This document shows, in pieces, positions 10,768 to 20,386 of a stretch of 64,000 nucleotides of DNA (positions are counted from its first letter, which is position 1; the number at the start of each line of letters is the position of its first letter). This stretch comes from Chryseobacterium formosum (GTDB lineage Bacteria > Bacteroidota > Bacteroidia > Flavobacteriales > Weeksellaceae): assembly GCF_026460885.1 (NCBI RefSeq), contig NZ_JAOVZW010000018.1, positions 62,001 through 126,000 on the forward strand. Reading direction: 5' to 3'. The notes below the pieces were generated by a model that worked only from the letters and a program-made list of their open reading frames with translations, made no database searches and had not been told where the DNA came from. The position numbers and the translations under genes are program-made.

Positions 10768-10798
10768 GCCAAATGGAGATCAGAAGATTCCACTTGGC
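10768..10798 (-). promoter_or_regulatory. Hairpin in the infA-rpmJ spacer
   Basis: GCCAAATGGA and TCCACTTGGC pair over 10 bp (one G-U) around an 11-base loop in the 65-base spacer. No T-run follows on the minus strand, so it is not a standard terminator; it may be an mRNA processing or protection element. Confidence 0.4.
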
Positions 10799-10804
10799 AT
10801 TTGT

Positions 10805-11020
10805 TTAATATCTAAATGTAATTCTCCCCTTCGAAAGATCGTAAGGAGACATTTCTAATTTTACCTTATCACCAGGTAATAGTTTAATATAATGCATACG
10901 CATTTTACCAGAGATATGAGCAATAAGAATATGCCCATTTTCTAGCTCTACACGGAACTGCGCGTTCGAAAGTGCTTCCGTAATAACGCCATCCTGCTCG
11001 ATATGTTTCTGTTTTGCCAT
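10805..11020 (-). CDS. infA: Translation initiation factor IF-1
   Basis: 71 residues, a single S1-like OB fold: [24 protein letters not shown] and [20 protein letters not shown]-type strands are visible, with SKGRITFRY at the end. Occupies the A-site during initiation. Three bases after secY. Confidence 0.97.
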   Translation of the reverse strand: MAKQKHIEQDGVITEALSNAQFRVELENGHILIAHISGKMRMHYIKLLPGDKVKLEMSPYDLSKGRITFRY

Positions 11021-11023
11021 AAA

Positions 11024-12403
11024 TTAATATCCAGTCGATCTTGATAATTTAGACTGCATTAAGCCATCATAATGATGATTCAGCAGATAAGTGTTAATCT
11101 GTTGAACAGTATCTAATACTACCCCAACCATAATTAGCAACGAAGTTCCCCCGAAAAATAGGGCGAACGCATCTGTCTGAACAAGACTTCCATGCACTAT
11201 TGCTGGAAGGACTGCAAAGATAGATAAAAATATTGCACCTGGCAAAGTAATTTTTGATAAAATATCATCCAAATAATCAGCGGTTTCTTTACCGGGTCTT
11301 ACTTTAGGTACCAAACCTCCGTTTCTCTTTAAATCATCGGCCATTTGGTTTACCGGAATTGTAATTGCGGTATAGAAAAATGAAAAGATAATAATCAGTA
11401 ATGCAAACAATACGTTGTATTGCCAGCTGAAAACATTTTTGAAACCAGCAAGAAAAGTATTAGACTCATCAAATTTAGTCAACAAACCAGGTACGAACAT
11501 CAATGCCTGAGCAAAGATAATCGGCATTACACCGGCCGCATTTACTTTTAATGGAATCCACTGTCTTGCTCCCTGCATAAGATTTTTATTTACACCTCCT
11601 CTTGCCTGAGCTCTGCTTACATACTGAATAGGGATTTTCCTTACTGCAACAGATAATACTACTGCTAAAAGAACCACCAACATCCAGAATATTACTTCAA
11701 CAAGGATCATGATTGAACCTAATCCTCCTTTTCCGTTTTGTACTGCGATTTCCTGTACAAATGCTTCTGGTAATCTAGATAAAATACCTACCATAATAAG
11801 GATAGAAATACCATTTCCAATACCTTTATCGGTAATTTTTTCACCCAACCACATTGCAAATACAGAACCACCCACCAAGATTACAATACTTGGCAACCAG
11901 AACATAATAGAATTAGGATCTACAAAATATGCAGACTGGAACTGAGCATAAGGTAAGAACAATTGAGTAATAGAAGTTAAGTAAGAAGGCGCCTGTACAA
12001 GACAAACCCCAATTGTTAACCATCTAGTAATTTGATTCAATGTATTTCTACCAGATTCTCCGTCTTTTTGAAGTTTCTGAAGATAAGGAATTGCCATCCC
12101 CATCAACTGAACAATAATAGAAGCAGAAATGTAAGGCATGATACCTAACGCCATTACAGAAGCGTGGCTGAAAGCTCCTCCTGTAAACGACGAAAGCAAG
12201 CCAAGGAGACCTGCTCCTTGCTTGTTACCGCCTTGATTTTTATAATGCTCTAAGAGATCACCTACTTCTGCAAGGTTAATTGCGGGAAGTGAGATGAAAG
12301 ATGCGAATCTATACACAAGGATAATACCCAAAGTAAAGAGAATCTTATCTCTCAATTCTTTAAGGCTCCAAATATTTTTGAGGGTTTGTATAAATTCTTT
12401 CAT
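11024..12403 (-). CDS. secY: Protein translocase subunit SecY
   Basis: 459 residues with ten membrane helices. Family signatures: LGIMPYISASIIVQL in TM2, the plug region before it, NGISILIMVGILSRLP, and the cytosolic loop with KVRPGKETADYLDDIL before the last helices. Central channel of the Sec translocon in the inner membrane, needed for the many secreted products of this window. Follows rplO by nine bases, as in the classical spc operon. Confidence 0.98.
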   Translation of the reverse strand: MKEFIQTLKNIWSLKELRDKILFTLGIILVYRFASFISLPAINLAEVGDLLEHYKNQGGNKQGAGLLGLLSSFTGGAFSHASVMALGIMPYISASIIVQLMGMAIPYLQKLQKDGESGRNTLNQITRWLTIGVCLVQAPSYLTSITQLFLPYAQFQSAYFVDPNSIMFWLPSIVILVGGSVFAMWLGEKITDKGIGNGISILIMVGILSRLPEAFVQEIAVQNGKGGLGSIMILVEVIFWMLVVLLAVVLSVAVRKIPIQYVSRAQARGGVNKNLMQGARQWIPLKVNAAGVMPIIFAQALMFVPGLLTKFDESNTFLAGFKNVFSWQYNVLFALLIIIFSFFYTAITIPVNQMADDLKRNGGLVPKVRPGKETADYLDDILSKITLPGAIFLSIFAVLPAIVHGSLVQTDAFALFFGGTSLLIMVGVVLDTVQQINTYLLNHHYDGLMQSKLSRSTGY

Positions 12404-12412
12404 TAGTAATTA

Positions 12413-12862
12413 TTATAAAGTAATTGCTTGACCACCTGCTTTAGCAATAAGCTCTTGAGCAGATTTAGTGAATTTGTCAGCTGTAATTGAAACCGCAGAT
12501 TTCAATTCTCCTCTACCCATAATTTTCACTAATTCGTTTTTAGTAGCTAAACCGAATTGTACCAAAACTTCTTTTGTAATATCTCCTGTTACAGATTTAT
12601 TTTCAATTAAAATTTGGATATCATCTAAGTTGATTGCTCTAAATTCTTTTCTGTTTACGTTTTTGAAACCAAACTTAGGTAATCTTCTTTGTAAAGGCAT
12701 CTGTCCACCTTCGAAACCGATTTTCTGAGAATAACCAGCTCTAGCTTTTTGACCTTTATGACCTTTTGTAGAAGTACCTCCTTTTCCACTACCTTGTCCT
12801 CTACCAATTCTTTTTGAACTAAATGTAGAACCTGCAGCAGGCTTTATGTTGTTTAAATTCAT
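12413..12862 (-). CDS. rplO: 50S ribosomal protein L15
   Basis: 149 residues with the Gly/Lys-rich N-terminal extension (GRGQGSGKGGTSTKGHKGQK) that threads into 23S rRNA, and the globular C-terminal part with AITL end. Between rpmD and secY. Confidence 0.98.
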   Translation of the reverse strand: MNLNNIKPAAGSTFSSKRIGRGQGSGKGGTSTKGHKGQKARAGYSQKIGFEGGQMPLQRRLPKFGFKNVNRKEFRAINLDDIQILIENKSVTGDITKEVLVQFGLATKNELVKIMGRGELKSAVSITADKFTKSAQELIAKAGGQAITL

Positions 12863-12881
12863 TTTAAAATTATTTTAAAAA

Positions 12882-13058
12882 TTATTTTTGAACTTCAAGT
12901 AAGTGGCTAACTGCAGCTATCATTCCTAAAATAGAAGGTGTAGCTTCGTGCTCGATAACTTGGTGAAGTTTCTTAAATCCTAATGCTTCAAGCGTTCTCT
13001 TTTGGGTTTTTGTTCTACCAATAGCGCTTCTTACTTGCTTTACTTTAATTGTTGCCAT
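12882..13058 (-). CDS. rpmD: 50S ribosomal protein L30
   Basis: 58 residues, MATIKVKQVRSAIGRTKTQK at the start, then TLEALGFKKLHQVIEHE; the normal L30 length and core. The stop is 19 bases from rplO and the ATG 10 bases from rpsE. Confidence 0.96.
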   Translation of the reverse strand: MATIKVKQVRSAIGRTKTQKRTLEALGFKKLHQVIEHEATPSILGMIAAVSHLLEVQK

Positions 13059-13068
13059 TGTTTATTTA

Positions 13069-13590
13069 TTAACCGTTAAACACTTTAGTTAGAGAAACTC
13101 CTCTCATTCTTGCAATTTCTTCTGGTCTTCTGATGTCTAACAATGCTTTGAAAGTTGCCTTTACAACATTGTGAGGGTTTGAAGATCCTTTAGATTTTGA
13201 AAGGATATCGTGAACACCAGCAGATTCAAGTACCGCTCTTACCGCACCACCTGCGATAAGTCCTGTACCGTGAGAAGCAGGTCTCAAGAAGATATCTGCA
13301 CCACCGTATCTAGCAGAAGTTTGGTGAGGGATAGTATGGTTCATTACAGGAACTTTTACTAAGTTTTTCTTAGCATCTTCTACCGCCTTAGCAATAGCAG
13401 AAGCAACTTCCTTAGATTTTCCTAAACCAAAACCGATAGTTCCAGCTTCGTCTCCTACAACAACAATTGCAGAAAATCCGAAAGCTCTACCTCCTTTAGT
13501 TACTTTTGTTACTCTATTAACAGCTACGAGACGATCTTTTAATTCTAATCCTCCCGGTTTTACTCTTTCTATATTATCTAGTCCTAACAT
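13069..13590 (-). CDS. rpsE: 30S ribosomal protein S5
   Basis: 173 residues: N-terminal double-stranded-RNA-binding-like domain ([20 protein letters not shown]) and C-terminal domain with [19 protein letters not shown]. Involved in decoding accuracy. Standard place between rplR and rpmD. Confidence 0.98.
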   Translation of the reverse strand: MLGLDNIERVKPGGLELKDRLVAVNRVTKVTKGGRAFGFSAIVVVGDEAGTIGFGLGKSKEVASAIAKAVEDAKKNLVKVPVMNHTIPHQTSARYGGADIFLRPASHGTGLIAGGAVRAVLESAGVHDILSKSKGSSNPHNVVKATFKALLDIRRPEEIARMRGVSLTKVFNG

Positions 13591-13608
13591 ATTTCCGAAA
13601 TTTAATGA

Positions 13609-13962
13609 TTAGAATTTAAGTCCTCCTTCTCTCGCTCCGTCAGCTAGAGCTTTTACTCTACCATGGTAAACGAATCCGTTTCTATCAAATACAATAGATT
13701 CGATTCCTGCAGCAAGGGCTTTAGCAGCAATTGCTTTACCTACAGCAGCAGAAACTTCACTTTTTGTTCCGTTAGCATCTACTCCTTTCTCTCTAGAAGA
13801 AGCTGAAGCTAAAGTTTTTCCGTCTTTATCGTTGATTAACTGAGCGTAAATTTCCTTATTACTCTTGTATACAGATAATCTTGGCAAATCAGCAGATCCA
13901 GAGATTTTTCCTCTTACTCTTCTTTTGATTCTTATTCTTTTTTCTAATTTACTTAGTGCCAT
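13609..13962 (-). CDS. rplR: 50S ribosomal protein L18
   Basis: 117 residues. Basic N-terminus ([15 protein letters not shown]), [18 protein letters not shown], and the C-terminal [20 protein letters not shown]. Binds 5S rRNA with L5. Canonical position. Confidence 0.98.
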   Translation of the reverse strand: MALSKLEKRIRIKRRVRGKISGSADLPRLSVYKSNKEIYAQLINDKDGKTLASASSREKGVDANGTKSEVSAAVGKAIAAKALAAGIESIVFDRNGFVYHGRVKALADGAREGGLKF

Positions 13963-13976
13963 TTTCTTAAATTTTA

Positions 13977-14522
13977 TTAAGCAGATTTACCAGCTTTACG
14001 TCTTACAATTTCTCCTACGAATTTCACACCTTTTCCTTTGTATGGCTCAGGTTTTCTGAAAGATCTGATCTTTGCAGCTACCATCCCTAAAAGTTGGTTA
14101 TCGTGAGACGTTAAAGTAATAATTGGGTTTTTACCTTTTTCAGTCAATGTATCAACTTTCACTTCATTTGGAAGTTCTAATACGATACCGTGAGAGAATC
14201 CTAAAGCTAGCTCAAGTTTTTGACCTGCGTGTGAAGCTCTGTATCCTACCCCTACTAATTCTAGTTTCTTTTCGAAACCTGTGTTAACACCAGTGATCAT
14301 ATTAGCGATTAACGCTCTGTATAAACCGTGAAGTGCTTTGTGTTGTTTAGCTTCAGATGGTCTGCTAACAGTTAACTGACCTTCGTTTTGCTCAATAGTA
14401 ATTCCTTCTGTAAGCTCCTGAGAAAGTTCTCCTTTAGGACCTTTTACTGTAACTACACCTTCTTTTTCAGAAACTGTGATACCAGCTGGAATTGTTATAA
14501 TTGCTTTACCAATTCTTGACAT
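13977..14522 (-). CDS. rplF: 50S ribosomal protein L6
   Basis: 181 residues, two repeated alpha/beta domains. [17 protein letters not shown] start and C-terminal signature [14 protein letters not shown], followed by VRRKAGKSA. Near the factor-binding site of the large subunit. Confidence 0.98.
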   Translation of the reverse strand: MSRIGKAIITIPAGITVSEKEGVVTVKGPKGELSQELTEGITIEQNEGQLTVSRPSEAKQHKALHGLYRALIANMITGVNTGFEKKLELVGVGYRASHAGQKLELALGFSHGIVLELPNEVKVDTLTEKGKNPIITLTSHDNQLLGMVAAKIRSFRKPEPYKGKGVKFVGEIVRRKAGKSA

Positions 14523-14539
14523 TTTCCTTTGATTAAAAA

Positions 14540-14938
14540 TTAATAAACATAGCAGATTACTTCACCACCTACTTTCTCTTCTCTAGCTTTCTTGTCAGTC
14601 ATTACTCCTTTAGAAGTAGAGATGATAGAAATACCCAAACCGTTTAGTACTCTTGGAAGTTCACCTGAACCTTTGTACTGTCTCAAACCTGGTCTAGAAG
14701 CTCTTTGGATAGATTTAATAGCTGGTTTGTTAGTTTGCTTATCGTACTTCAAAGCGATTTTGATGTTTCCTTGAACAGCGTTATCTTCAAACTTAAAGTT
14801 TAAGATATACCCTTGATCAAATAAAATCTTTGTAATCTCCTTTTTGATTTTCGATGCAGGAATTTCCACCACTTTGTGGCCTGCGCTTTGTGCGTTCCTT
14901 ACTCTAGTCAGGAAATCTGAAATTGGATCTGTTACCAT
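14540..14938 (-). CDS. rpsH: 30S ribosomal protein S8
   Basis: 132 residues; TDPISDFLTRVRNAQSAGH at the start and the S8 motif GISIISTSKGVMTDKKARE near the end. In E. coli, S8 represses the spc operon by binding its mRNA. Here rpsH is separated from rpsN by an unusual 351-base gap that contains a promoter-like element, making rpsH the first gene of a second transcript. Confidence 0.98.
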   Translation of the reverse strand: MVTDPISDFLTRVRNAQSAGHKVVEIPASKIKKEITKILFDQGYILNFKFEDNAVQGNIKIALKYDKQTNKPAIKSIQRASRPGLRQYKGSGELPRVLNGLGISIISTSKGVMTDKKAREEKVGGEVICYVY

Positions 14939-15157
14939 TTCTTTGTTTTAAATTATTGGTTAATGACAATCAGTATTGAAAAGACTTGAAGATTAAAGAC
15001 TATATGGTTCCGAATATTTCTTCACCTGATCTCTTTACCTTCAGTATCTCAACAACTTAATTGTCACTTTGATTTTTTTAATTTCATTTTATTCTAATAA
15101 ACATAGCCAAAACGAAGATTAGTCTCCCAGAGAAATAATAATTTTCCTGAGCGGGTG

Positions 15158-15165
15158 CAAAAATA
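15158..15165 (-). promoter_or_regulatory. Candidate promoter -7 box for rpsH (TATTTTTG)
   Basis: On the minus strand TATTTTTGCACCC matches TAnnTTTG and shares TTTTGCACCC with the rpsL promoter region in this window. A -33 TTG at 17-19 bases is not clear. The match lies about 220 bases before the rpsH ATG. Confidence 0.55.
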
Positions 15166-15239
15166 CAAAAAAAAATTAATAATATTTATTTTTTTCTCTG
15201 CCTCTAAGCCGACTAAATTTTGTACTTTATTTATTAAAA

Positions 15240-15275
15240 TACAGCTGACTTATAAAAATATAGAAGTCAGCTGTA
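15240..15275 (-). terminator. Strong hairpin after rpsN, possible (attenuating) terminator
   Basis: ACAGCTGACTT and AAGTCAGCTGT are perfect 11-bp arms, extendable by one pair, around a 12-base AT loop, 15 bases after the rpsN stop. The downstream minus-strand sequence is ATTTTAATAAAT, only moderately T-rich, so termination may be partial. Confidence 0.6.
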
Positions 15276-15289
15276 AAAATTTTTATTGC

Positions 15290-15559
15290 TTACCAACTAG
15301 CTTTTTTAACGCCCGGGATAAGTCCGTTGTTTGCCATTTCTCTGAAAGTTACTCTCGAAATACCAAACGTTCTCATGTACCCTCTTGGTCTACCTGTCAA
15401 TTTACATCTGTTGTGTAATCTTACAGGAGAAGCATTTTTTGGTAATTTTTGAAGTCCTTCATAATCACCAGCTTCTTTTAAAGCTTTTCTTTTCTCAGCG
15501 TATTTAGCTACAGTAGCTTCTCTTTTGCGCTCACGCGCTTTCATTGATTCTTTAGCCAT
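15290..15559 (-). CDS. rpsN: 30S ribosomal protein S14, zinc-free form
   Basis: 89 residues, the long Cys-free class (a single Cys at 52, no CxxC pair). [19 protein letters not shown] is the family core. Four bases after rplE. Last gene before the break in the array. Confidence 0.97.
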   Translation of the reverse strand: MAKESMKARERKREATVAKYAEKRKALKEAGDYEGLQKLPKNASPVRLHNRCKLTGRPRGYMRTFGISRVTFREMANNGLIPGVKKASW

Positions 15560-15562
15560 TTC

Positions 15563-16114
15563 TTAGTTCTTTTTGAACGGTAAACCGAAGTGAGTTAATA
15601 ATGATTTAGCTTCTTTATCTGTTTTCGCAGTTGTAACGAAAGTAATGTCCATCCCTTGGATTTTCTTTACTTTGTCGATTACGATCTCAGGGAAGATAAT
15701 CTGCTCAGTAATACCTAAGTTATAGTTACCTCTACCATCAAAACCATCAGCTTTGATACCAGAAAAATCTCTGATACGTGGTAAAGCAGAAGCAGTAAGT
15801 CTGTCTAAGAATTCGTACATTTTTGTAGCTCTAAGAGTTACCTTAGCTCCTACAGGCATACCTTTTCTTAATTTGAAAGCAGCTTCATCTTTTTTAGAGA
15901 TAGTACCAACAGCCTTTTGACCAGTGATATTTGTAAGTTCTTCTACAGCATAATCGATGATTTTTTTATCAGCAGTAGCGTCTCCTAAACCTTGAGATAA
16001 AATAATTTTCTCAAGTCTTGGTACCTGCATTACTGATTTGTATCCGAATTCTTCCATCATTGCTGGAACAATCGTTTCTTTATATGCTTTTTTGGGTCTT
16101 GCTATAAATTCCAT
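15563..16114 (-). CDS. rplE: 50S ribosomal protein L5
   Basis: 183 residues; [16 protein letters not shown] and [20 protein letters not shown] are L5 signatures. Contacts 5S rRNA and P-site tRNA. Between rplX and rpsN. Confidence 0.98.
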   Translation of the reverse strand: MEFIARPKKAYKETIVPAMMEEFGYKSVMQVPRLEKIILSQGLGDATADKKIIDYAVEELTNITGQKAVGTISKKDEAAFKLRKGMPVGAKVTLRATKMYEFLDRLTASALPRIRDFSGIKADGFDGRGNYNLGITEQIIFPEIVIDKVKKIQGMDITFVTTAKTDKEAKSLLTHFGLPFKKN

Positions 16115-16125
16115 GTGTTATTTAA

Positions 16126-16452
16126 TTATAAAGTTTCACCCGTTTTTTTGTTGATTCTTACTTTCTTATCTCCTTCGATTTTGTAACCTACTTTGATAGC
16201 TTTTCCGTCTTTATCAACTAGAGCTACGTTTGAGATATGAACAGAAGCTTCCTTCTCAGTGATTCCTCCTTGAGGGTTAGAAGCTGAAGGCTTAACGTGT
16301 TTTTTAACGATGTTAAGACCTGCAACAATAACTCTAGGGTCTCTTCCTTCTTTTTTGATCACTTCAATAACTTCACCAGTTTTACCTTTGATATCTTTTT
16401 TACCAGTAGTAATGATTACGTTATCTCCTCTTTTTATTTTTAACTTTGACAT
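16126..16452 (-). CDS. rplX: 50S ribosomal protein L24
   Basis: 108 residues with an N-terminal KOW motif (KRGDNVIITTGKKDIKGKTG) and the GLNIVKKHVKPS segment. Assembly initiator of the 50S subunit. Confidence 0.98.
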   Translation of the reverse strand: MSKLKIKRGDNVIITTGKKDIKGKTGEVIEVIKKEGRDPRVIVAGLNIVKKHVKPSASNPQGGITEKEASVHISNVALVDKDGKAIKVGYKIEGDKKVRINKKTGETL

Positions 16453-16474
16453 TTTCTTTTAAAAATTTTAAAAA

Positions 16475-16843
16475 TTAAAGTACTTCAGGAGCTAATGAAA
16501 TGATTTTCATATATTCTTTGTCTCTCAACTCACGAGCAACCGGTCCGAAAACACGTGTTCCTCTCATTTCTCCTCCAGCGTTTAGTAATACACAAGCATT
16601 GTCTTCGAATTTGATGTATGAACCATCTTTTCTTCTTACTGCTTTTTTAGTTCTTACTACAACTGCTTTAGATACCTGACCTTTTTTTGCGTTTCCTGAT
16701 GGTGTAGAATCTTTAATAGTAACTACGATTTTATCACCAACTGAAGCATATCTTCTTCTGGTTCCTCCCAGAACTCTGATAACCAATACTTCTTTAGCAC
16801 CTGTGTTATCAGCAACTTTTAATCTTGATTCTGTTTGTAACAT
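16475..16843 (-). CDS. rplN: 50S ribosomal protein L14
   Basis: 122 residues starting [20 protein letters not shown]; the C-terminal [16 protein letters not shown]-like end ([11 protein letters not shown]) is present. Lies two bases after rpsQ. Confidence 0.98.
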   Translation of the reverse strand: MLQTESRLKVADNTGAKEVLVIRVLGGTRRRYASVGDKIVVTIKDSTPSGNAKKGQVSKAVVVRTKKAVRRKDGSYIKFEDNACVLLNAGGEMRGTRVFGPVARELRDKEYMKIISLAPEVL

Positions 16844-16845
16844 GA

Positions 16846-17100
16846 TTACTTAGCTTTTTCAATGATTCTTACTAATCTCCATCTTTTACTCTTGCTCAAA
16901 GGTCTAGTTTCAGAAATTAAAACTGTATCTCCTTCGTTGCATTCGTTGTTTTCGTCGTGTGCAGTATATTTTTTCGTTTTCAAAACGAATTTACCGTACA
17001 TCGGGTGTTTTACTCTCGTAGTTTCACTAACAACAATAGTTTTTTCCATTTTATTACTGGAAACCACTCCGATTCTTTCTTTTCTTAAATTTCTATCCAT
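16846..17100 (-). CDS. rpsQ: 30S ribosomal protein S17
   Basis: 84 residues, OB fold; [17 protein letters not shown] and [20 protein letters not shown] are diagnostic. Binds helix 11 of 16S rRNA. Confidence 0.98.
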   Translation of the reverse strand: MDRNLRKERIGVVSSNKMEKTIVVSETTRVKHPMYGKFVLKTKKYTAHDENNECNEGDTVLISETRPLSKSKRWRLVRIIEKAK

Positions 17101-17114
17101 TGTAAAAAGGAATA

Positions 17115-17300
17115 TTATTGTTTGTTAGTTAACTCAGTGTTTAATCTTGCGATTGTCTTTCTCAAATCTCTGATTTGGATCGGGTTTTCAAGTGGGCTGA
17201 TTTTGTGAGCCAATTTCATTTTTGAAAATTGAGCTTTAGCTTCAGTCAATTTAGCTTGAACATCTTCCGCGCTTAGATTTTTAATTTCAGCTTGTTTCAT
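17115..17300 (-). CDS. rpmC: 50S ribosomal protein L29
   Basis: 61 residues, two helices: [17 protein letters not shown] and [17 protein letters not shown]. Near the peptide exit tunnel where trigger factor and SRP dock. Between rplP and rpsQ. Confidence 0.96.
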   Translation of the reverse strand: MKQAEIKNLSAEDVQAKLTEAKAQFSKMKLAHKISPLENPIQIRDLRKTIARLNTELTNKQ

Positions 17301-17312
17301 TGTATTCAGAGA

Positions 17313-17738
17313 TTAAAGAGGTTTAACAAAATCGTTAGCAACTACAAATCTAGTCGTAACTGGTAATTTTTGTGCAGCAAGTCTTAATGCTTCTTTAGCG
17401 ATTTCGTAAGATACACCTCCGACTTCGAACATAATTTTACCTGGCTTTACTACAGCTACCCAATATTCTACAGCACCTTTACCTTTACCCATCCTTACTT
17501 CGGCTGGTTTTTTAGTAATAGGTTTATCCGGGAATATTTTGATCCATAGTTGACCTTCTCTCTTCATATATCTTGTCGCAGCGATACGAGCAGCTTCGAT
17601 TTGTCTTGCAGTGATCCAAGCACCTTCGTTAGCTTTGATTCCGAAAGTTCCATAAGCAAGTTGATTACCTCTTTGAGCAATCCCCTTCATTTTCATCTTA
17701 TGAACTCTACGGAATTTGGTTCTTTTTGGTTGTAACAT
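17313..17738 (-). CDS. rplP: 50S ribosomal protein L16
   Basis: 141 residues beginning [19 protein letters not shown], with [19 protein letters not shown] and the [10 protein letters not shown] end. Located at the A-site side of the peptidyl transferase centre. A 76-base spacer to rpsC contains AT-only direct repeats (ATTTTAGATTTTAGA). Confidence 0.98.
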   Translation of the reverse strand: MLQPKRTKFRRVHKMKMKGIAQRGNQLAYGTFGIKANEGAWITARQIEAARIAATRYMKREGQLWIKIFPDKPITKKPAEVRMGKGKGAVEYWVAVVKPGKIMFEVGGVSYEIAKEALRLAAQKLPVTTRFVVANDFVKPL

Positions 17739-17814
17739 AATTTTAAATTTTAGATTTTAGAATTTAGATTTTAAAAAAGTAACGGTCGTTTAAAAACTAT
17801 CCTCTAAAATTTTA

Positions 17815-18561
17815 TTAATTATTTTTTTTATCTCTAGAAGGTCTTCTGTTATCTCTATCTCCTCCTCTTTCTCTGTTTCCACCACCTGAAGGACCACCTT
17901 TCTTCTGTTGTCCTACTAATGGCATAAGATCTCTCTTACCATAAACTTCTCCTTTCATGATCCAAACTTTAACTCCTAGTTTACCGTATTGAGTTAAAGC
18001 TTCACCGATATGATAATCGATGTCTGCTCTGAAAGTAGACAATGGGATTCTTCCGTCTTTGAAAGACTCAGATCTTGCCATTTCAGCACCGTTCAATCTA
18101 CCAGAGATTTGAACTTTGATACCTTCAGCACCCATTCTCATTGTAGAAGCGATAGCCATCTTCACAGCTCTTCTGTAAGAGATTCTGTTTTCGATTTGCT
18201 TAGCGATACTGTCTGCAACTAATACTGCGTCAAGTTCAGGTCTTTTGATTTCGAAGATGTTGATTTGAATATCCTTTTTTGTAAGTTTCTTCAATTCTTC
18301 TTTCAACTTGTCAACTTCCTGACCTCCTTTACCGATGATTAATCCCGGTCTAGCAGTAGTGATTGTTACAGTTACTAATTTAAGTGTTCTCTCAATATAA
18401 ATTTTTGAGATCCCACCCTTAGATAATCTTGCTTCAAGGTATCTTCTGATTTTGTAATCTTCAGCGATTCTATCACCGTAGTTTTTACCACCAAACCAGT
18501 TAGAATCCCATCCTCTGATGATACCTAATCTGTTACCAATTGGATTTGTCTTCTGTCCCAT
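17815..18561 (-). CDS. rpsC: 30S ribosomal protein S3
   Basis: 248 residues: KH domain with [18 protein letters not shown], the C-terminal S3 domain with AGARGIKV-like [20 protein letters not shown], and a Gly/Arg-rich tail (about 218-248) that is low-complexity. Part of the mRNA entry channel. Confidence 0.98.
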   Translation of the reverse strand: MGQKTNPIGNRLGIIRGWDSNWFGGKNYGDRIAEDYKIRRYLEARLSKGGISKIYIERTLKLVTVTITTARPGLIIGKGGQEVDKLKEELKKLTKKDIQINIFEIKRPELDAVLVADSIAKQIENRISYRRAVKMAIASTMRMGAEGIKVQISGRLNGAEMARSESFKDGRIPLSTFRADIDYHIGEALTQYGKLGVKVWIMKGEVYGKRDLMPLVGQQKKGGPSGGGNRERGGDRDNRRPSRDKKNN

Positions 18562-18569
18562 ACCTTGAA

Positions 18570-18965
18570 TTAATTTTTAGTACCTAAGATTAATGTAATG
18601 TGGTTTGATCTTTTTCTGATTCTGTACCCTCTACCTTGTGGAGCTGGTCTTAGTCTCTTCAATTGTCTTGCACTGTCTACAAAAATTTCTTTAACGATAA
18701 GGTTTGCTTCTTCAATATCAGCACCTTCGTTTTTAGACTGCCAGTTTGCCATTGCAGAAAGTAAAACTTTCTCCAATTTGTTTGACGCGTCTTTCTTTGA
18801 ATATTTTAGAATGCTTAATGCTTTATCTACTTCTACTCCTCTGATGATATCAGCTACTAATCTCATTTTTCTTGGAGAAGAAGGGCAATCATTGTGTAAC
18901 GCTTTCGCTACATCCTGATTTGTTAATTTACGTGCTAATGCACTTTCTCTTTTTCTTGATCCCAT
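18570..18965 (-). CDS. rplV: 50S ribosomal protein L22
   Basis: 131 residues. [14 protein letters not shown] and the C-terminal [20 protein letters not shown] containing the tunnel loop. N-terminal charged leader [14 protein letters not shown]. Two bases after rpsS. Confidence 0.98.
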   Translation of the reverse strand: MGSRKRESALARKLTNQDVAKALHNDCPSSPRKMRLVADIIRGVEVDKALSILKYSKKDASNKLEKVLLSAMANWQSKNEGADIEEANLIVKEIFVDSARQLKRLRPAPQGRGYRIRKRSNHITLILGTKN

Positions 18966-18967
18966 GA

Positions 18968-19246
18968 TTATCTGCTACCTTTGTTTTTGTTACCACCATG
19001 ACCTCTGAAAGATCTTGTTGGAGAAAATTCGCCTAACTTGTGACCTACCATGTTTTCTGTAACGTAAACAGGGATAAAAGATTTCCCGTTGTGTACAGCA
19101 ATAGTTTGTCCTACGAAGTCCGGAGAGATCATTGATGCTCTAGACCAAGTTTTGATAACTGTTTTTTTACCAGCTTCTACGTTTGCCTGAACCTTCTTAT
19201 CTAAAGTATGATGAATGAATGGTCCTTTTTTAAGTGATCTTGCCAT
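18968..19246 (-). CDS. rpsS: 30S ribosomal protein S19
   Basis: 92 residues; [19 protein letters not shown] start and [16 protein letters not shown] end are classic. Binds near the head of 30S with S13. Confidence 0.98.
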   Translation of the reverse strand: MARSLKKGPFIHHTLDKKVQANVEAGKKTVIKTWSRASMISPDFVGQTIAVHNGKSFIPVYVTENMVGHKLGEFSPTRSFRGHGGNKNKGSR

Positions 19247-19248
19247 AA

Positions 19249-20070
19249 TTATTTTCTTTTAGATACGATGTAACGGTTAGACGCTTTGTTTTTCTTTCTG
19301 GTTTTGTAACCTTTAGCCGGCATACCGTTTCTAGATCTTGGGTGACCTCCAGAAGAACGTCCTTCACCACCTCCCATTGGGTGATCTACAGGGTTCATTA
19401 CTACTGGTCTTGTTCTAGGTCTTCTACCTAACCATCTGCTTCTACCAGCCTTACCTGAAACAGTTAACTGATGATCAGAGTTAGAAACAGATCCAACCAT
19501 TGCATAACATTCAGTAAGGATCATTCTAGATTCTCCTGAAGGCAATTTTACGATTGCATATTTACCGTCTCTTGAAGTTAATTGAGCTGATGAACCAGCA
19601 CTTCTAGCTAAGATTGCACCTTGACCTGGCTTCATTTCGATACAAGAAATTACAGTTCCCAAAGGAATGTTTTTCAATTTCATTGCATTACCTACATTAG
19701 GCTCTACACTTTCTCCTGAAATGATTTTTTGATCAACTTTGATCCCGTTTGGAGCGATGATATATCTCTTCTCTCCGTCTGCATATTCAACTAAAGCGAT
19801 GAAAGCAGTTCTGTTTGGATCGTACTCTACAGTTTTTACCGTTGCTTCAACATCATGCTTGTTTCTTTTGAAGTCGATAATTCTGTATTTCTTTTTGTGT
19901 CCACCTCCGGTGTAACGCATGGTCATTTTACCAGTTTGGTTACGTCCACCTGACTTACTAATACCAACTGTTAGAGACTTCTCTGGTTTGTTGGTAGTAA
20001 TTTCCTCAAAATTGTTTACAATTCTGAATCTCTGTCCTGGGGTGATAGGTTTTAATTTTCTAACAGACAT
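19249..20070 (-). CDS. rplB: 50S ribosomal protein L2
   Basis: 273 residues; C-terminal [19 protein letters not shown] including the conserved His important near the peptidyl transferase centre. N-terminal OB-fold and SH3-like domains in the normal order. Between rplW and rpsS. Confidence 0.98.
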   Translation of the reverse strand: MSVRKLKPITPGQRFRIVNNFEEITTNKPEKSLTVGISKSGGRNQTGKMTMRYTGGGHKKKYRIIDFKRNKHDVEATVKTVEYDPNRTAFIALVEYADGEKRYIIAPNGIKVDQKIISGESVEPNVGNAMKLKNIPLGTVISCIEMKPGQGAILARSAGSSAQLTSRDGKYAIVKLPSGESRMILTECYAMVGSVSNSDHQLTVSGKAGRSRWLGRRPRTRPVVMNPVDHPMGGGEGRSSGGHPRSRNGMPAKGYKTRKKNKASNRYIVSKRK

Positions 20071-20092
20071 TACTATTATTTATAATTAATAA

Positions 20093-20383
20093 TTAATTTA
20101 CAGCAAAAATGTCGATTACTTCTCCTTCAGCAAGAGTGATAACCGCCTTTTTCAATTTGTTTGTCTTTCCTACTTGAAGACCTTTTTTAGTGTATTTCGA
20201 AGAAACTTTAGGAGCATAAATCATGGTTCTAACGTCTGCTACTTTCACACCGTAAGCTTGCTCAATTGCATTTTTAATTTGGATTTTATTCGCCTTAGGT
20301 TGAACTAAGAAAGAATAAGCACCTCTTAAATCTGTAAGATAGTTAGCTTTTTCTGAAATAACTGGTTTAATAATTAGTGACAT
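20093..20383 (-). CDS. rplW: 50S ribosomal protein L23
   Basis: 96 residues; IIKPVISEKANYLTD and ANKIQIKNAIEQAYGVKV. Exit-tunnel docking site for SRP and trigger factor. Three bases after rplD. Confidence 0.97.
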   Translation of the reverse strand: MSLIIKPVISEKANYLTDLRGAYSFLVQPKANKIQIKNAIEQAYGVKVADVRTMIYAPKVSSKYTKKGLQVGKTNKLKKAVITLAEGEVIDIFAVN

Positions 20384-20386
20384 GAT

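Larger units (their letters stand above)
14939..15289. other. 351-base gap inside the ribosomal array (rpsN // rpsH)
   Basis: No coding frame is supported. It holds a strong hairpin just after rpsN (15240-15275) and a -7 promoter box facing rpsH (15158-15165), leaving a leader of roughly 200 bases in front of rpsH. All other gaps in this array are below 80 bases. Confidence 0.7.

Noticed and set aside
17739-17814. AT-only repeats between rplP and rpsC as a terminator
   Set aside because: They are short direct repeats without a stable stem; the two genes are likely still co-transcribed.
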